The notes: generated from the letters alone by a model not told the origin. A stretch of 64,000 nt of DNA from Pseudomonas palleroniana (GCF_003031675.1 NZ_PYWX01000048.1:62001-126000), one strand, 5' to 3'; positions 33,508 through 42,794 are shown, counted from the first letter of the stretch. Made by a program: numbers and translations.

Positions 33508-34260
33508 ATGACTGAAAGACCGATGAACACCGCAGAATTTGAAAAGGCCCTGCGGGCCAAGGGCGCCTTCTACCATATCCATCACCCGTACCACGTGGCG
33601 ATGTATGAGGGCCGCGCCACCCGCGAGCAGATCCAGGGTTGGGTCGCCAACCGCTTCTACTATCAGGTAAATATTCCGCTGAAAGACGCGGCGATCCTGG
33701 CCAACTGCCCGGACCGCGAGATTCGCCGCGAGTGGATTCAACGCCTGCTTGACCACGACGGCGCTCCCGGCGAAGACGGCGGGATCGAAGCCTGGTTGCG
33801 CCTGGGCCAGGCGGTCGGCCTCGACCCCGATCAACTGCGCTCCCAGGAGTTGGTGTTGCCCGGTGTGCGTTTTGCGGTGGATGCCTACGTCAACTTCGCC
33901 CGTCGCGCCAGCTGGCAAGAAGCCGCCAGCAGTTCGCTGACCGAGCTGTTCGCCCCGCAGATCCACCAGTCGCGCCTCGACAGTTGGCCGCAGCATTACC
34001 CGTGGATTGATCCAGCCGGCTACGAATATTTCCGCACGCGCCTGGGCCAGGCCCGTCGCGACGTGGAGCACGGGCTGGCGATCACCCTGCAGCACTACAC
34101 GACTCGCGAAGGCCAGGAGCGCATGCTGGAAATACTCCAGTTCAAACTGGATATTTTGTGGAGCATGCTGGACGCCATGAGCATGGCCTATGAACTCAAC
34201 CGCCCGCCCTATCACAGCGTGACCGAGCAACGGGTGTGGCATAAAGGGATCACCCTATGA
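33508..34260 (+). CDS. pqqC: Pyrroloquinoline-quinone synthase PqqC
   Basis: 250 residues, normal length. Haem-oxygenase-like fold, cofactor-free oxidase for the last ring closure and oxidation of PQQ. Conserved: AFYHIHHPYHVAMYEG (about 25-40), NRFYYQVNIPLKDAAILANC (about 51-70), and ITLQHYTTREGQERML (about 192-207). CAGGAGA lies upstream of the ATG. It overlaps pqqD by 4 nt (ATGA). Confidence 0.97.
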   Translation: MTERPMNTAEFEKALRAKGAFYHIHHPYHVAMYEGRATREQIQGWVANRFYYQVNIPLKDAAILANCPDREIRREWIQRLLDHDGAPGEDGGIEAWLRLGQAVGLDPDQLRSQELVLPGVRFAVDAYVNFARRASWQEAASSSLTELFAPQIHQSRLDSWPQHYPWIDPAGYEYFRTRLGQARRDVEHGLAITLQHYTTREGQERMLEILQFKLDILWSMLDAMSMAYELNRPPYHSVTEQRVWHKGITL

Positions 34261-34532
34261 GCTTTGATCGCAGCAAAAAACCGACCTGGCGCCAAGGCTA
34301 TCGCTACCAGTACGAGCCTGCGCAAAAAGGCCATGTGTTGCTCTATCCTGAAGGCATGATCAAGCTCAACGACAGCGCCGCCTTGATCGGTGGCTTGATC
34401 GACGGTGAGCGCGACGTCGCGGCCATCATCGCCGAGCTGGAAAAACAATTCCCCGGTGTGCCTGAACTCGGTGAAGACATCGAGCAATTCATGGAGGTCG
34501 CCCGTGCTGAGCACTGGATCAACCTTGCCTGA
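34257..34532 (+). CDS. pqqD: PQQ biosynthesis peptide chaperone PqqD
   Basis: 91 residues, a RiPP recognition element that binds PqqA and presents it to PqqE. Conserved: KPTWRQGYRYQYEPAQKGHVLLYPEG-type N-terminus, LNDSAALIGGLIDGERDV, and a C-terminal amphipathic helix. Coupled to pqqC (ATGA) and overlapped by the start of pqqE by 29 nt. Confidence 0.96.
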   Translation: MSFDRSKKPTWRQGYRYQYEPAQKGHVLLYPEGMIKLNDSAALIGGLIDGERDVAAIIAELEKQFPGVPELGEDIEQFMEVARAEHWINLA

Positions 34533-35655
34533 AAAACCCGCTGTCGGCCTGCCGCTATGGTTGCTCGCCGAGCTGACTTACCGCTGCCCGTTGCAATGCC
34601 CGTATTGCTCCAACCCGCTGGATTTTGCCGAGCAGGGCAAGGAGCTGAGCACCGAGCAGTGGATCAAGGTGTTTCGCGAAGCGCGGGAAATGGGTGCGGC
34701 CCAACTGGGGTTTTCCGGCGGTGAACCGCTGGTGCGCCAGGACCTCGCAGAGCTGATCGCCGAGGCACGCCAGTTGGGGTTCTACACCAACCTGATCACC
34801 TCCGGCATCGGCCTCACCGAACAGAAAATCAGCGACTTCAAAAAAGCCGGCCTGGACCATATCCAGATCAGCTTCCAGGCCAGCGATGAACAGGTGAACA
34901 ATCTGCTGGCCGGCTCGAAAAAAGCCTTCGCGCAAAAACTGGAAATGGCCCGTGCGGTCAAGGCCCATGGCTATCCGATGGTGCTGAACTTTGTCACCCA
35001 TCGGCACAATATCGACAAGATCGACCGTATCATCGAGCTGTGCATCGCGCTGGAAGCCGACTTCGTCGAACTCGCCACCTGCCAGTTCTATGGCTGGGCA
35101 CAACTCAATCGCGTGGGGTTGCTGCCGACTAAAGAGCAGTTGGTGCGCGCCGAGCGCATCACTAACGAATACCGTGCCAAGCTTGAAGCCCAAGGGCACC
35201 CCTGCAAGCTGATCTTCGTGACCCCGGACTACTACGAGGAGCGCCCAAAAGCCTGCATGAACGGCTGGGGCAGTCTCTTTCTGACGGTGACACCGGACGG
35301 TACCGCCCTACCCTGCCACGGCGCCCGACAGATGCCGGTGCAATTTCCGAATGTGCGCGATCACAGCATGCAGCACATCTGGTACGACTCGTTCGGCTTC
35401 AACCGCTTTCGCGGCTATGACTGGATGCCCGAACCGTGCCGTTCGTGTGACGAAAAGGAAAAGGACTTCGGCGGCTGCCGCTGCCAGGCCTTTATGCTGA
35501 CCGGGGATGCGAGCAATGCCGACCCGGTATGCAGCAAGTCCGAGCAGCACGGCATCATCCTGCAGGCGCGGGAGGAGGCCGAACACGCTACTCAGACCAT
35601 TGAGCAACTGGCCTTTCGCAACGAGCGCAACTCACGACTCATCGCCAAAGGCTGA
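34504..35655 (+). CDS. pqqE: PqqA peptide cyclase PqqE (radical SAM, SPASM)
   Basis: 383 residues from GTG 34504, chosen because GGAGG lies 6 nt upstream and the known N-terminus (…LPEKPAVGLPLWLLAELTYRC) follows. Radical-SAM cluster Cys28-x3-Cys32-x2-Cys35. C-terminal SPASM cysteines in CHGARQMP, CRSCDEKEKDFGGCRC and PVCSKS. It forms the C-C bond between Glu and Tyr of PqqA. It begins inside pqqD, so it is translationally coupled. Last gene of the pqq run here; the next gene is convergent. Confidence 0.97.
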   Translation: MLSTGSTLPEKPAVGLPLWLLAELTYRCPLQCPYCSNPLDFAEQGKELSTEQWIKVFREAREMGAAQLGFSGGEPLVRQDLAELIAEARQLGFYTNLITSGIGLTEQKISDFKKAGLDHIQISFQASDEQVNNLLAGSKKAFAQKLEMARAVKAHGYPMVLNFVTHRHNIDKIDRIIELCIALEADFVELATCQFYGWAQLNRVGLLPTKEQLVRAERITNEYRAKLEAQGHPCKLIFVTPDYYEERPKACMNGWGSLFLTVTPDGTALPCHGARQMPVQFPNVRDHSMQHIWYDSFGFNRFRGYDWMPEPCRSCDEKEKDFGGCRCQAFMLTGDASNADPVCSKSEQHGIILQAREEAEHATQTIEQLAFRNERNSRLIAKG

Positions 35656-35660
35656 CGGCC

Positions 35661-35819
35661 TCAGCGCTTGGCGATGATGTACACCGCATGCACGATGCCC
35701 GGGATGTAGCCGCACAGGGTCAGCAGGATATTCAGCCAGAACGCGCCACCGAACCCCACTTGCAGGAACACGCCCAGTGGCGGCAACAGGATGGCAATGA
35801 TGATACGAATGAAATCCAT
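35661..35819 (-). CDS. Pmp3/YqaE family small membrane protein
   Basis: 52 residues: MDFIRIIIAILLPPLGVFLQ then a second helix NILLTLCGYIPGIVHAVYII, with the PPLGVFLQ-G-GG-FW-N and G-IPG-HA signatures of the Pmp3/UPF0057 family. Two membrane helices. Family members affect membrane potential and salt or stress tolerance. The start at 35819 is the family start; the frame extends upstream without support. It ends 6 nt from the convergent pqqE stop. Confidence 0.92.
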   Translation of the reverse strand: MDFIRIIIAILLPPLGVFLQVGFGGAFWLNILLTLCGYIPGIVHAVYIIAKR

Positions 35820-35914
35820 AGGGTCAGCTCCAGAAAATCGGCTCGTGTGAGCCGTGTAGCTAATCGACCGTGGGGGTTTGCGAGGGTTCAGTGGGTTCTG
35901 GCATTGGGCCATCT

Positions 35915-36235
35915 TCAAGCCAGAATTTCCAACCCGTGCTTCTTTACGATGCTCAGCAACTTGAGCGCCATGCCGCTGGGCTGTTTCTCACCAGATTCCC
36001 ATTTTTTGACCGTGGAGGCACTGGTGTTCAAGTAACGCGCGAAAACAGGTTGGCTCACATGGCTGCTTTCACGCAGCTGCTTGATCTGTTCGGCTGGAAT
36101 TTGCGCCGGGACCGTTGCAAGGCACATCTCGTCGAACTCACGTAGAGTGGTTTTGCTGATTGCCCCTATCGAGTGCAGCGCCTGGGCCGATTTATGAACA
36201 GATTCCAGCGCTTCACTTTCATACTTTTTGATCAT
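35915..36235 (-). CDS. HigA/NadS-type XRE antitoxin or regulator
   Basis: 106 residues from ATG 36235 (GGAG 8 nt upstream). The C-terminal half is a Cro/C1-type helix-turn-helix (IPAEQIKQLRESSHVSQPVFARYLNTSASTVKKWESGEKQPSG), and the N-terminal half is the toxin-binding region typical of HigA2/NadS proteins. Normally the gene follows a HigB/RelE-like toxin in one operon; here only a short toxin-like tail is found upstream. A 17-bp palindrome at 36308-36324 is a likely autoregulatory operator. Confidence 0.88.
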   Translation of the reverse strand: MIKKYESEALESVHKSAQALHSIGAISKTTLREFDEMCLATVPAQIPAEQIKQLRESSHVSQPVFARYLNTSASTVKKWESGEKQPSGMALKLLSIVKKHGLEILA

Positions 36236-36295
36236 GATGTATCTCCACAAACTCCTTGAGGTCCAGTAGTTGCTGGACTTGTGCCGCGCTTAAAG
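36227..36295 (-). pseudogene. Possible toxin C-terminal remnant upstream of the antitoxin
   Basis: The minus-strand frame reading EALSAAQVQQLLDLKEFVE-IHHDQKV ends at a stop inside the antitoxin start, the normal coupling of toxin and antitoxin genes. Its sequence resembles the last helix of HigB/RelE-like toxins (LTAEQ-xx-L-xx-IVE). Upstream in this frame a stop codon appears within about 25 nt, so only this tail is left. Tentative. Confidence 0.35.
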
Positions 36296-36307
36296 CTTCC
36301 CACAAAC

Positions 36308-36324
36308 ATACCACTCAGTGGTAT
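36308..36324. promoter_or_regulatory. 17-bp palindrome, candidate antitoxin operator
   Basis: ATACCACTCAGTGGTAT is a perfect palindrome around a central C, 73 nt upstream of the XRE antitoxin ATG. HigA-type antitoxins repress their own operon through such sites. Confidence 0.6.
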
Positions 36325-36450
36325 AGACTAGAAACGCGGGCACGCAAAATCTCTCTGCCCCCTCGTCGGCAGTCCTTGCCGACGCTTGCCAAAAAGCCAT
36401 TGTTTTCACTGATGCTCAATCAACAATTTCAGTCCAAAAATTTCGCAGAC

Positions 36451-36490
36451 AAAAAAACGCCCCCAGCCAAAAGAATCAGGCTGGAGGCGC
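36451..36490 (-). terminator. Terminator of the class III aminotransferase gene
   Basis: On the minus strand GCGCCTCCAGCC pairs with GGCTGGGGGCGT around a 10-nt loop and is followed by TTTTTT. It lies about 35 nt after the aminotransferase stop. Confidence 0.85.
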
Positions 36491-36524
36491 CGCGTAGGCC
36501 GCGAGACGGTTCAGGAATAAGGGA

Positions 36525-37787
36525 TTAAACGGCGATGCCCTTGCGGCATTGCAGTTGTGCGGTACGCACGCGAGAAAAGGCGCGGGCCAGGCGCAGGAGC
36601 ATTTCGTCGATGTTGCTTTTGCTCACGGTCAGCGCCGGAGTGAAGCGCAGGCAGTTAGGTTGCGGGGCATTGAGGATCAGACCTTCGTGCAGGGCGGCCT
36701 TTACGACGGCATCCGCAGAATCATCCGACAACGTCAGGCCCCACATCAGACCCTGGCCGCGTAATTGGCCGTGGTCGTAACGGTAGGCCAGGCGGGCGAG
36801 ACCTTCGCCGAGGTAACAGCCAGACTCACGCACCTGCTCCAGGAAACCGTGCTCCAGCACCGTATCGAGAACCGCCAGACCGGCCGATGCCATCAGCGCA
36901 TTACCATGATGGGTGCCCTCCAGCTCGCCGACCTCGAAGCAGCAGGCTTTGCCGCGCGCCAACAAGGCCGCCAGCGGCACGCCACCGCCCAAGCCCTTGC
37001 CGAGCATGATGATGTCGGCGCGTATACCGTACTGCTGTTCAGCAAGTAAGGCGCCACAGCGACCGATGCCCGTTTGCACTTCATCAAGAATCAGCAGGAT
37101 GCCCAGCTCACGGCATAGGCGCTCAACCCCCTTGAGGTAGTGCTCGGTGGCGGGAATCACGCCGGCTTCGGCCTGGATAGGTTCCAGCATGATGGCGACA
37201 GTACCGGCATCCACGGCGGCGTGCAGGGCGGGTAGATCGTTGAACGGCACATGGCTGAACCCAGGCAACTGCGGTTCGAAACGGTTGTCACAGCCGCCCG
37301 ACGACGCCGACATGGCCGCGAAGCTGCGGCCATGGCAGCCGTTGCCCGCGGTGATGATGCGGTAAGCACTACCCCGATGCAGTTGGCCCCATTTGCGTGC
37401 CAGCTTGATCGCCGCTTCGCAGGCTTGCGCGCCGCTGTTGAGCAGGTAGCCCTGGTCGCTGCCGGTGTGTTCGCACAGGCGCTCGACGAGGTTGAGTTGC
37501 AGGCGGTTGTACAGGCCATTACCCGGGTTGATCAGTGCTTGAGCCTGATCCGAGAGCGCCTTGATCAATACCTGCGGGCTGTGGCCGAGGCTGTTGGCGG
37601 CACCGCCCTGGCTGAAATCGAGGTAGGCGCGGTCATCACTGTCCCAGAGCCAGGAGCCCTGGCCACGCACGAACACCTGTGGCGGGCGCGCAACGGTGGG
37701 CATCAGGCGCGCGCTGGAAAGGTCATTGCCGGCAGTGTCCAGAATCAGATCGTCCAGGCTCGGCGCGGGGCGACGGAACAGATTCAC
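36525..37787 (-). CDS. Class III aminotransferase, acetylornithine/aspartate type
   Basis: 420 residues. PLP-enzyme signatures: YLLNSGAQACEAAIKLARKWG (about 114-134), ITAGNGCHGRSFAAMSASSG in place of the usual NSFHGRT, LILDEVQTGIGRCG (about 230-243, cofactor Asp), and IIMLGKGLGGGVPLAA with the Schiff-base Lys. Closest by eye to ArgD/AstC-like acetylornithine transaminases, but the substrate is uncertain because HGRS differs from the usual HGRT. It is divergent from a LysR regulator 209 nt away, which may control it. Confidence 0.85.
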   Translation of the reverse strand: MNLFRRPAPSLDDLILDTAGNDLSSARLMPTVARPPQVFVRGQGSWLWDSDDRAYLDFSQGGAANSLGHSPQVLIKALSDQAQALINPGNGLYNRLQLNLVERLCEHTGSDQGYLLNSGAQACEAAIKLARKWGQLHRGSAYRIITAGNGCHGRSFAAMSASSGGCDNRFEPQLPGFSHVPFNDLPALHAAVDAGTVAIMLEPIQAEAGVIPATEHYLKGVERLCRELGILLILDEVQTGIGRCGALLAEQQYGIRADIIMLGKGLGGGVPLAALLARGKACCFEVGELEGTHHGNALMASAGLAVLDTVLEHGFLEQVRESGCYLGEGLARLAYRYDHGQLRGQGLMWGLTLSDDSADAVVKAALHEGLILNAPQPNCLRFTPALTVSKSNIDEMLLRLARAFSRVRTAQLQCRKGIAV

Positions 37788-37996
37788 AGCTCACCTCCAA
37801 TAGCAACCCGACCTTGATCGGTGCTGGGTGCCGACACTGCCTTGCGGTTTTTTGTCTTGCCTATGTAAACGCTATCAACATAAACGCTGTTCATTGCCCG
37901 ATCCGGCCCTGTACGCCCTGTGAATAGGCGCTAGACTAGGCGTCTGCAGGGCCGACGGCCATTTCGATTTTCCAGCTTTTTCGATAAGTAAGTCTT

Positions 37997-38896
37997 ATGG
38001 ATTTCAAGCAACTGCGTTATTTCGTCGCGGTGTATGAGGAAGGCCACGTAGGCCGTGCCGCTGAACGCCTTTCGATCTCTCAACCGGCGTTGTCGCAACA
38101 AATCCGCCAGCTGGAACAGAACCTGGATGTGGGCCTGTTCGAGCGCAGCAGCAAGCGCCTGTTACCTACCTTGGCCGCTCATACGTTGTACAACCATGCC
38201 TTGCCGCTGATCGATGGCATGCAGCAAGCCGTTGAAGCCTTGGGCAACTTCAAGGGCCAGGCGATGCGTACCTTGGCCATCGGCGTGCTGCAGACGGTGC
38301 ACACCAGCCTGGTTCCGCAAATGCTGGAGCGTGTGCGCAAGGCGCAGCCTCATTTGGTCGTGCAAATCTACGAACTGACGGGGCTTGAAATTGAACGGCG
38401 CCTGCTCAACGGTTCGCTGGACATTGGCATCAGCTATCTGCCGCCACGCCAGCCGGGGCTGCACGGCACGCTGCTGTATGAGGATGAATTGAAGGTGGTG
38501 ATCCCCGAGGACCACCCGCTGCGCGAGTTCAAGAAAGTCTCGCTGAAGCAGGCGGCCGAATTGCCAATGTTGCTGTTGGGCGAAGAGTTTCAAGTGCGCC
38601 AGATCTGGCAAGGCCAACTGTCCAACCTTGGGCGGCGCCCGCAAGTGCAGGCAGAGCTCAACACCATGGTGGGCATTCTCGACAGCCTGCCCCACAGTAA
38701 ATTGGCCACGGTGCTGCCAGGGCGCTCTCAGGACGAGCACAACAGCAAGGCCTTGTTGTGGAAACCCTTGAGTGAACCCAGGGTGCCACTGAAAGTGGGC
38801 TTGGTGTGCCGTGATCTACAACGACAGCAGGCGACCGTGGCCTTGCTGCGCACGCTGCTGGAAGGCGTGATGAATGCCCCGCAGGCAAGCGCCTGA
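37997..38896 (+). CDS. LysR family transcriptional regulator
   Basis: 299 residues. N-terminal winged helix-turn-helix (1-60: FKQLRYFVAVYEEGHVGRAAERLSISQPALSQQIRQLE) and a type 2 periplasmic-binding effector domain (about 92-290). The RYFVAVYEEGHVGRAAERL start is CynR/BenM-like. Divergent from the class III aminotransferase, the usual arrangement for a LysR protein and its target, so control of that gene is likely but inferred. A terminator follows the stop. Confidence 0.94.
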   Translation: MDFKQLRYFVAVYEEGHVGRAAERLSISQPALSQQIRQLEQNLDVGLFERSSKRLLPTLAAHTLYNHALPLIDGMQQAVEALGNFKGQAMRTLAIGVLQTVHTSLVPQMLERVRKAQPHLVVQIYELTGLEIERRLLNGSLDIGISYLPPRQPGLHGTLLYEDELKVVIPEDHPLREFKKVSLKQAAELPMLLLGEEFQVRQIWQGQLSNLGRRPQVQAELNTMVGILDSLPHSKLATVLPGRSQDEHNSKALLWKPLSEPRVPLKVGLVCRDLQRQQATVALLRTLLEGVMNAPQASA

Positions 38897-38918
38897 CTTT
38901 TTCGCGGGCAAAAGAAAA

Positions 38919-38937
38919 CCCCGCCGAAGCGGGGCTT
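38919..38937 (+). terminator. Terminator of the LysR gene
   Basis: CCCCGC-CGAA-GCGGGG stem with a stable tetraloop followed by CTTT, 22 nt after the stop. The remaining 38938-39122 holds no gene that I can support. Confidence 0.75.
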
Positions 38938-39122
38938 TGCAGACTGTTTCCCTGACATCCATTTCACTCCGCCATCCTGGCAGAATCCTACGTGTCCGTG
39001 TTGTTGCTTTGCGCTTCCTGCGCGACGTCCATGTGAAGTAGATTATCGGTGGATCCAATTTGGCGATAGAGGACGAATAGCAGCACGTCATGTAAGAGAT
39101 TGCTTACACGCCCTCCAAGCCT

Positions 39123-40901
39123 TTAGAACTGTGCCTCATCCAGCAAATACAGCGATTCGCTGCCCGCTTTTACCGACGCGCTCAATGAGTGGATACGCGG
39201 CAACAGGCGTGCAAAGTAAAAGCGCGCCGTGCCCAGTTTGCTGGCGTAGAAATCTTCTTCAGCCTCTTTGCCCAGCGCTGCCTTGGCCATGCGTGCCCAC
39301 ATGTAGGCGTAGGCCATGTACCCAAACGCGTGCAGATATTCCACCGACGCCGCGCCGATCTCATTCGGGTTGGTCTTGGCGCGGTCCAGCACCCAGGCGG
39401 TCAATTCATCCAGGTTATCCACCGCTGCGCTGAGTGGGCGGGTGAACTCGGCCAGTTCGGCATTCGCCGTGGCGATGAACTGACGGACTTCGTCGGCGAA
39501 CAGGCTGTAGAACTTGCCACCGCTGCCCACGATCTTGCGCCCCATCAGGTCCAGGGCCTGAATGCCATTGGTCCCTTCGTAGATCTGGGTGATGCGTACG
39601 TCGCGCACCAATTGTTCCTGGCCCCACTCGCGGATGTAGCCATGGCCGCCGAACACTTGCTGGCCGAGTACGGTGGTTTCCAGGCCCAGGTCGGTGAGAA
39701 ACGCCTTGGCAACCGGGGTCAACAACGCCACCAGGTTATCGGCGCGTTCGCGAGCGGCGGCATCTTCGCTGAATTTGGCGATATCCAACTGCGTCGCCAC
39801 ATAGGTGGAGAACGCACGGCCGCCTTCGTTCGCGGCCTTCATGGTCAGCAGCATGCGCCGCACGTCCGGGTGCACGATGATCGGGTCGGCGGCCTTGTCT
39901 TTGGCTTGGGCGCCAGTCGGTGCACGGCTTTGCAGGCGATCGCGGGCGTATTCGATCGCGTTCTGGTAGGAGCGCTCGCCGGACGCCAGGCCCTGGATAC
40001 CCACGCCCAGACGCTCGTAGTTCATCATGGTGAACATCGCCGCCAAGCCACGGTTTGGCTCGCCGACCAGGTAGCCCACGGCTTCGTCGAAGTTCATCAC
40101 GCAGGTCGCAGACGCCTGGATGCCCATCTTGTGTTCGATCGAGCCGCAAGTCACCGGGTTACGCGCGCCCAGGCTGCCGTCGGCATTGACCATGAACTTC
40201 GGCACCAGGAACAGCGAAATCCCCTTGGGCCCCGCCGGTGCATCCGGCAGCTTGGCCAGCACCAGGTGGATGATGTTTTCGGTGAGATCGTGCTCGCCAC
40301 CGGTGATGAAGATCTTGGTGCCGCTGACCTTGTAGGAACCGTCCGCCTGAGGCTCGGCCTTGGTGCGGATCATCCCCAGGTCCGTACCGGCATGGGCTTC
40401 GGTCAGGCACATGGAGCCGGCCCACTCGCCGGAATACATCTTCGGCAGGTAAGCGGCTTTAAGCTCTTCACTGGCATGGGTATTGATCGACACGCAGGCG
40501 CCGGAAGTCAGCATCGGATACAGGCCGAACGCCAGGCTCGACGAGTTGATCATTTCTTCGACTTGCGCCGATACGGCTTTGGGCATGCCCATGCCGCCGA
40601 AGACAGGATCACCCCCGACACCCACCCAGCCGCCTTCAGCGTAGGTTTTGTAGGCCTGTGGGAATCCATCCGGCGTGCTGACCGCACTGTCCGCCCAGCG
40701 GCAGCCTTGCTCGTCGCCACCCCGGCTGAGCGGCGCGATGGACTTGGCGGTCACCTTGCCGGCCTCTTCGAGAATGGCCTCAACGGTTTCGGCATCCACG
40801 GTGTCTGCCAATGCCGGCAATTGGGCCCAAGTATTGGCGACCTCAAACACTTCGTTGAGGACGAAGCGCATATCACGCAGCGGCGCTTTGTAATCAGCCA
40901 T
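39123..40901 (-). CDS. Acyl-CoA dehydrogenase, long FadE/DmdC-type (paralogue 1)
   Basis: 592 residues from ATG 40901 (GAGG 6 nt upstream; the frame extends further upstream without support). It starts ADYKAPLRDMRFVLNEVFEV, shared with its two neighbours. FAD-binding core MCLTEAHAGTDLGMIRTKAEPQADGSYKVSGTKIFITGGEHD (about 162-203), then QVFGGHGYIREWGQEQLVRD and the C-terminal helical domain. This class oxidises acyl-CoA thioesters (fatty acyl or 3-methylthiopropanoyl-CoA); chain length is not readable from sequence. About 120 nt upstream lies paralogue 2. Confidence 0.93.
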   Translation of the reverse strand: MADYKAPLRDMRFVLNEVFEVANTWAQLPALADTVDAETVEAILEEAGKVTAKSIAPLSRGGDEQGCRWADSAVSTPDGFPQAYKTYAEGGWVGVGGDPVFGGMGMPKAVSAQVEEMINSSSLAFGLYPMLTSGACVSINTHASEELKAAYLPKMYSGEWAGSMCLTEAHAGTDLGMIRTKAEPQADGSYKVSGTKIFITGGEHDLTENIIHLVLAKLPDAPAGPKGISLFLVPKFMVNADGSLGARNPVTCGSIEHKMGIQASATCVMNFDEAVGYLVGEPNRGLAAMFTMMNYERLGVGIQGLASGERSYQNAIEYARDRLQSRAPTGAQAKDKAADPIIVHPDVRRMLLTMKAANEGGRAFSTYVATQLDIAKFSEDAAARERADNLVALLTPVAKAFLTDLGLETTVLGQQVFGGHGYIREWGQEQLVRDVRITQIYEGTNGIQALDLMGRKIVGSGGKFYSLFADEVRQFIATANAELAEFTRPLSAAVDNLDELTAWVLDRAKTNPNEIGAASVEYLHAFGYMAYAYMWARMAKAALGKEAEEDFYASKLGTARFYFARLLPRIHSLSASVKAGSESLYLLDEAQF

Positions 40902-41021
40902 GGCAAACCTCGTGAGAACGTGAAAAGTGATTCGATAGGGATCGGTTTTATGAGCCCCGAGTGTACCCGAACAACTTTTAAGACACATAGGGTCCACTTG
41001 TGACTGATTGGTATTTTTAAG

Positions 41022-42794
41022 TCACTCCAATGCAAATGCTTGCGCAGACAGACTCATCAGGCACTCGCTGCCGGCCTCCACGGCGGCGCGGTGGCCCGTT
41101 GTACGGGGCAGCAGGCGCTTGAAGTAGAAGTCGCAGGTGCCCAGCTTGGCCTTGGCGAACTCGATGTCGTCTTGCGCTTGCGCGGCAATGGCCATACGCA
41201 GCCACAGGTACGCCAGGATGATATAGCCGCTGTACATCAGGTAATCCACGGCCGCAGCGCCCACTTCATCCGGGTTTTTCATCGCCGCCATACCAACCTT
41301 CATCGTCAACTCGCCCCACTGCTGGTTCAACTGGTCGAGTTGCTCCACATGGGCCTTGAGCTGCGGATGTTCGGCATGCGCCGCGCAGAACTTATGCACA
41401 ATCCGGGTGAAGCCACGCAATAACTTGCCCTGGCTGCCGAGCACCTTGCGCCCCAGCAAATCCAGCGCCTGGATGCCGTTGGTGCCTTCATAGATCGGTG
41501 CAATCCGCGCATCCCGCGCTAGTTGCTCCATGCCCCACTCGCGGATGTAGCCATGGCCGCCGAACACCTGCATACCGTGGTTGGTCACCTCCAGCCCGGT
41601 CTCGGTCATGAAGGCTTTGCAGATCGGGGTAAGGAAGGCCAACAGGTCTTCAGCGGCCTGGCGCTGGTCGGCGTCGTGACTCAGATGCGCGGTGTCGAGC
41701 AATTGCGCGGTGAAGTAGGTCAATGCGCGGTTGCCCTCGTTGAAGGCTTTCATGGTCAGCAGCATGCGCCGCACGTCGGGGTGCACGATGATCGGGTCGG
41801 CGGCTTTGTCCGGGGCCTTGGCGCCGGTCAGCGAGCGCATTTGCAGGCGGTCGTTGGCGTATTTGATCGCGCCCTGGAAACTCGCTTCACCGTTGCACAA
41901 GCCCTGCATGCCGGTGCCCAGCCGTGCGTGGTTCATCATGGTGAACATGCAGTTGAGGCCTTTGTTGGCCTCGCCAATCAAAAAGCCCCTGGCACCGTCG
42001 AAGTTCAACACGCACGTGGCCGAGCCCTTGATCCCCATCTTGTGTTCGATGGAGCCACAGTGCACCGCGTTACGCTCACCCGAGTCCGCATGGAACTTGG
42101 GCACGATAAACAAGGAAATACCCTTAGTGCCCGCTGGCGCATCCGGCAGCTTGGCCAGTACCAGATGGATGATATTGGCGCTCATGTCGTGCTCGCCGGC
42201 CGAGATGAAGATCTTGCTGCCGGTGACCGCATAGCTGCCGTCCGCCTGTGGCACGGCGCGGGTCTTGATCAGGCCCAGGTCGGTGCCGCAGTGGGCTTCG
42301 GTGAGGCACATCGTGCCGGTCCACTCGCCGGCGGTGAGTTTGTTCAGGTAAGTGGCTTTCTGCTCGTCGGTGCCGTGGGCGTGGATCGCCGTCATGGCCC
42401 CGTGGGTCAGGCCGGGGTACATGCCCCAGGACGTGTTGCTGGAGCCGATCATTTCGCTCAGCACCAGGCCCAAGGATGGCGGCAGGCCCTGGCCGCCGTA
42501 GGCCGGATCTGCCGCCACGCCGTGCCAGCCGCCGTCCACGTACTGGGCGAAGGCCTCCTTGAAGCCCTTGGGGGTGGTGACCACGCCATTGTCGAAATGG
42601 CAGCCCTCTTCATCACCGCTGCGGTTGAGCGGTGCGAGCACGTTTTCGCAGAATTTGGCGCCTTCTTCGAGGATCGCACTGACCATGTCCGGCGTGGCAT
42701 CCGTAGCCCCCAGCGCCGCATAGTGGCCATGGAAATCAAACACGTTGTCGATCAGAAAGCGCATGTCGCGCAGGGGAGCTTTGTAGTCAGGCAT
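41022..42794 (-). CDS. Acyl-CoA dehydrogenase, long FadE/DmdC-type (paralogue 2)
   Basis: 590 residues from ATG 42794. N-terminus PDYKAPLRDMRFLIDNVFDF; MCLTEAHCGTDLGLIKTRAVPQ core; HGMQVFGGHGYIREWGMEQL near the C-terminal helical domain. Full length. It is 120 nt upstream of paralogue 1 on the same strand, so they may share a transcript, and it follows the diguanylate cyclase. Same flavin-dependent alpha,beta-dehydrogenation of acyl-CoA; its substrate probably differs from its neighbours. Confidence 0.93.
   Translation of the reverse strand: MPDYKAPLRDMRFLIDNVFDFHGHYAALGATDATPDMVSAILEEGAKFCENVLAPLNRSGDEEGCHFDNGVVTTPKGFKEAFAQYVDGGWHGVAADPAYGGQGLPPSLGLVLSEMIGSSNTSWGMYPGLTHGAMTAIHAHGTDEQKATYLNKLTAGEWTGTMCLTEAHCGTDLGLIKTRAVPQADGSYAVTGSKIFISAGEHDMSANIIHLVLAKLPDAPAGTKGISLFIVPKFHADSGERNAVHCGSIEHKMGIKGSATCVLNFDGARGFLIGEANKGLNCMFTMMNHARLGTGMQGLCNGEASFQGAIKYANDRLQMRSLTGAKAPDKAADPIIVHPDVRRMLLTMKAFNEGNRALTYFTAQLLDTAHLSHDADQRQAAEDLLAFLTPICKAFMTETGLEVTNHGMQVFGGHGYIREWGMEQLARDARIAPIYEGTNGIQALDLLGRKVLGSQGKLLRGFTRIVHKFCAAHAEHPQLKAHVEQLDQLNQQWGELTMKVGMAAMKNPDEVGAAAVDYLMYSGYIILAYLWLRMAIAAQAQDDIEFAKAKLGTCDFYFKRLLPRTTGHRAAVEAGSECLMSLSAQAFALE

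Noticed and set aside
32596..34242. 548-aa minus-strand ORF opposite pqqB and pqqC
   Set aside because: Spans two well-supported plus-strand genes and shows no family features.
34405..34503. Earlier start for pqqE inside pqqD
   Set aside because: The extra residues are pqqD read out of frame; GTG 34504 has GGAGG correctly placed.
39189..41003. 604-aa plus-strand ORF opposite acyl-CoA dehydrogenase 1
   Set aside because: Low-complexity His/Gly/Arg/Val-rich antisense reading. Similar long shadows face the other two paralogues (41523-42860 and 44453-45976), which follows from shared codon bias.
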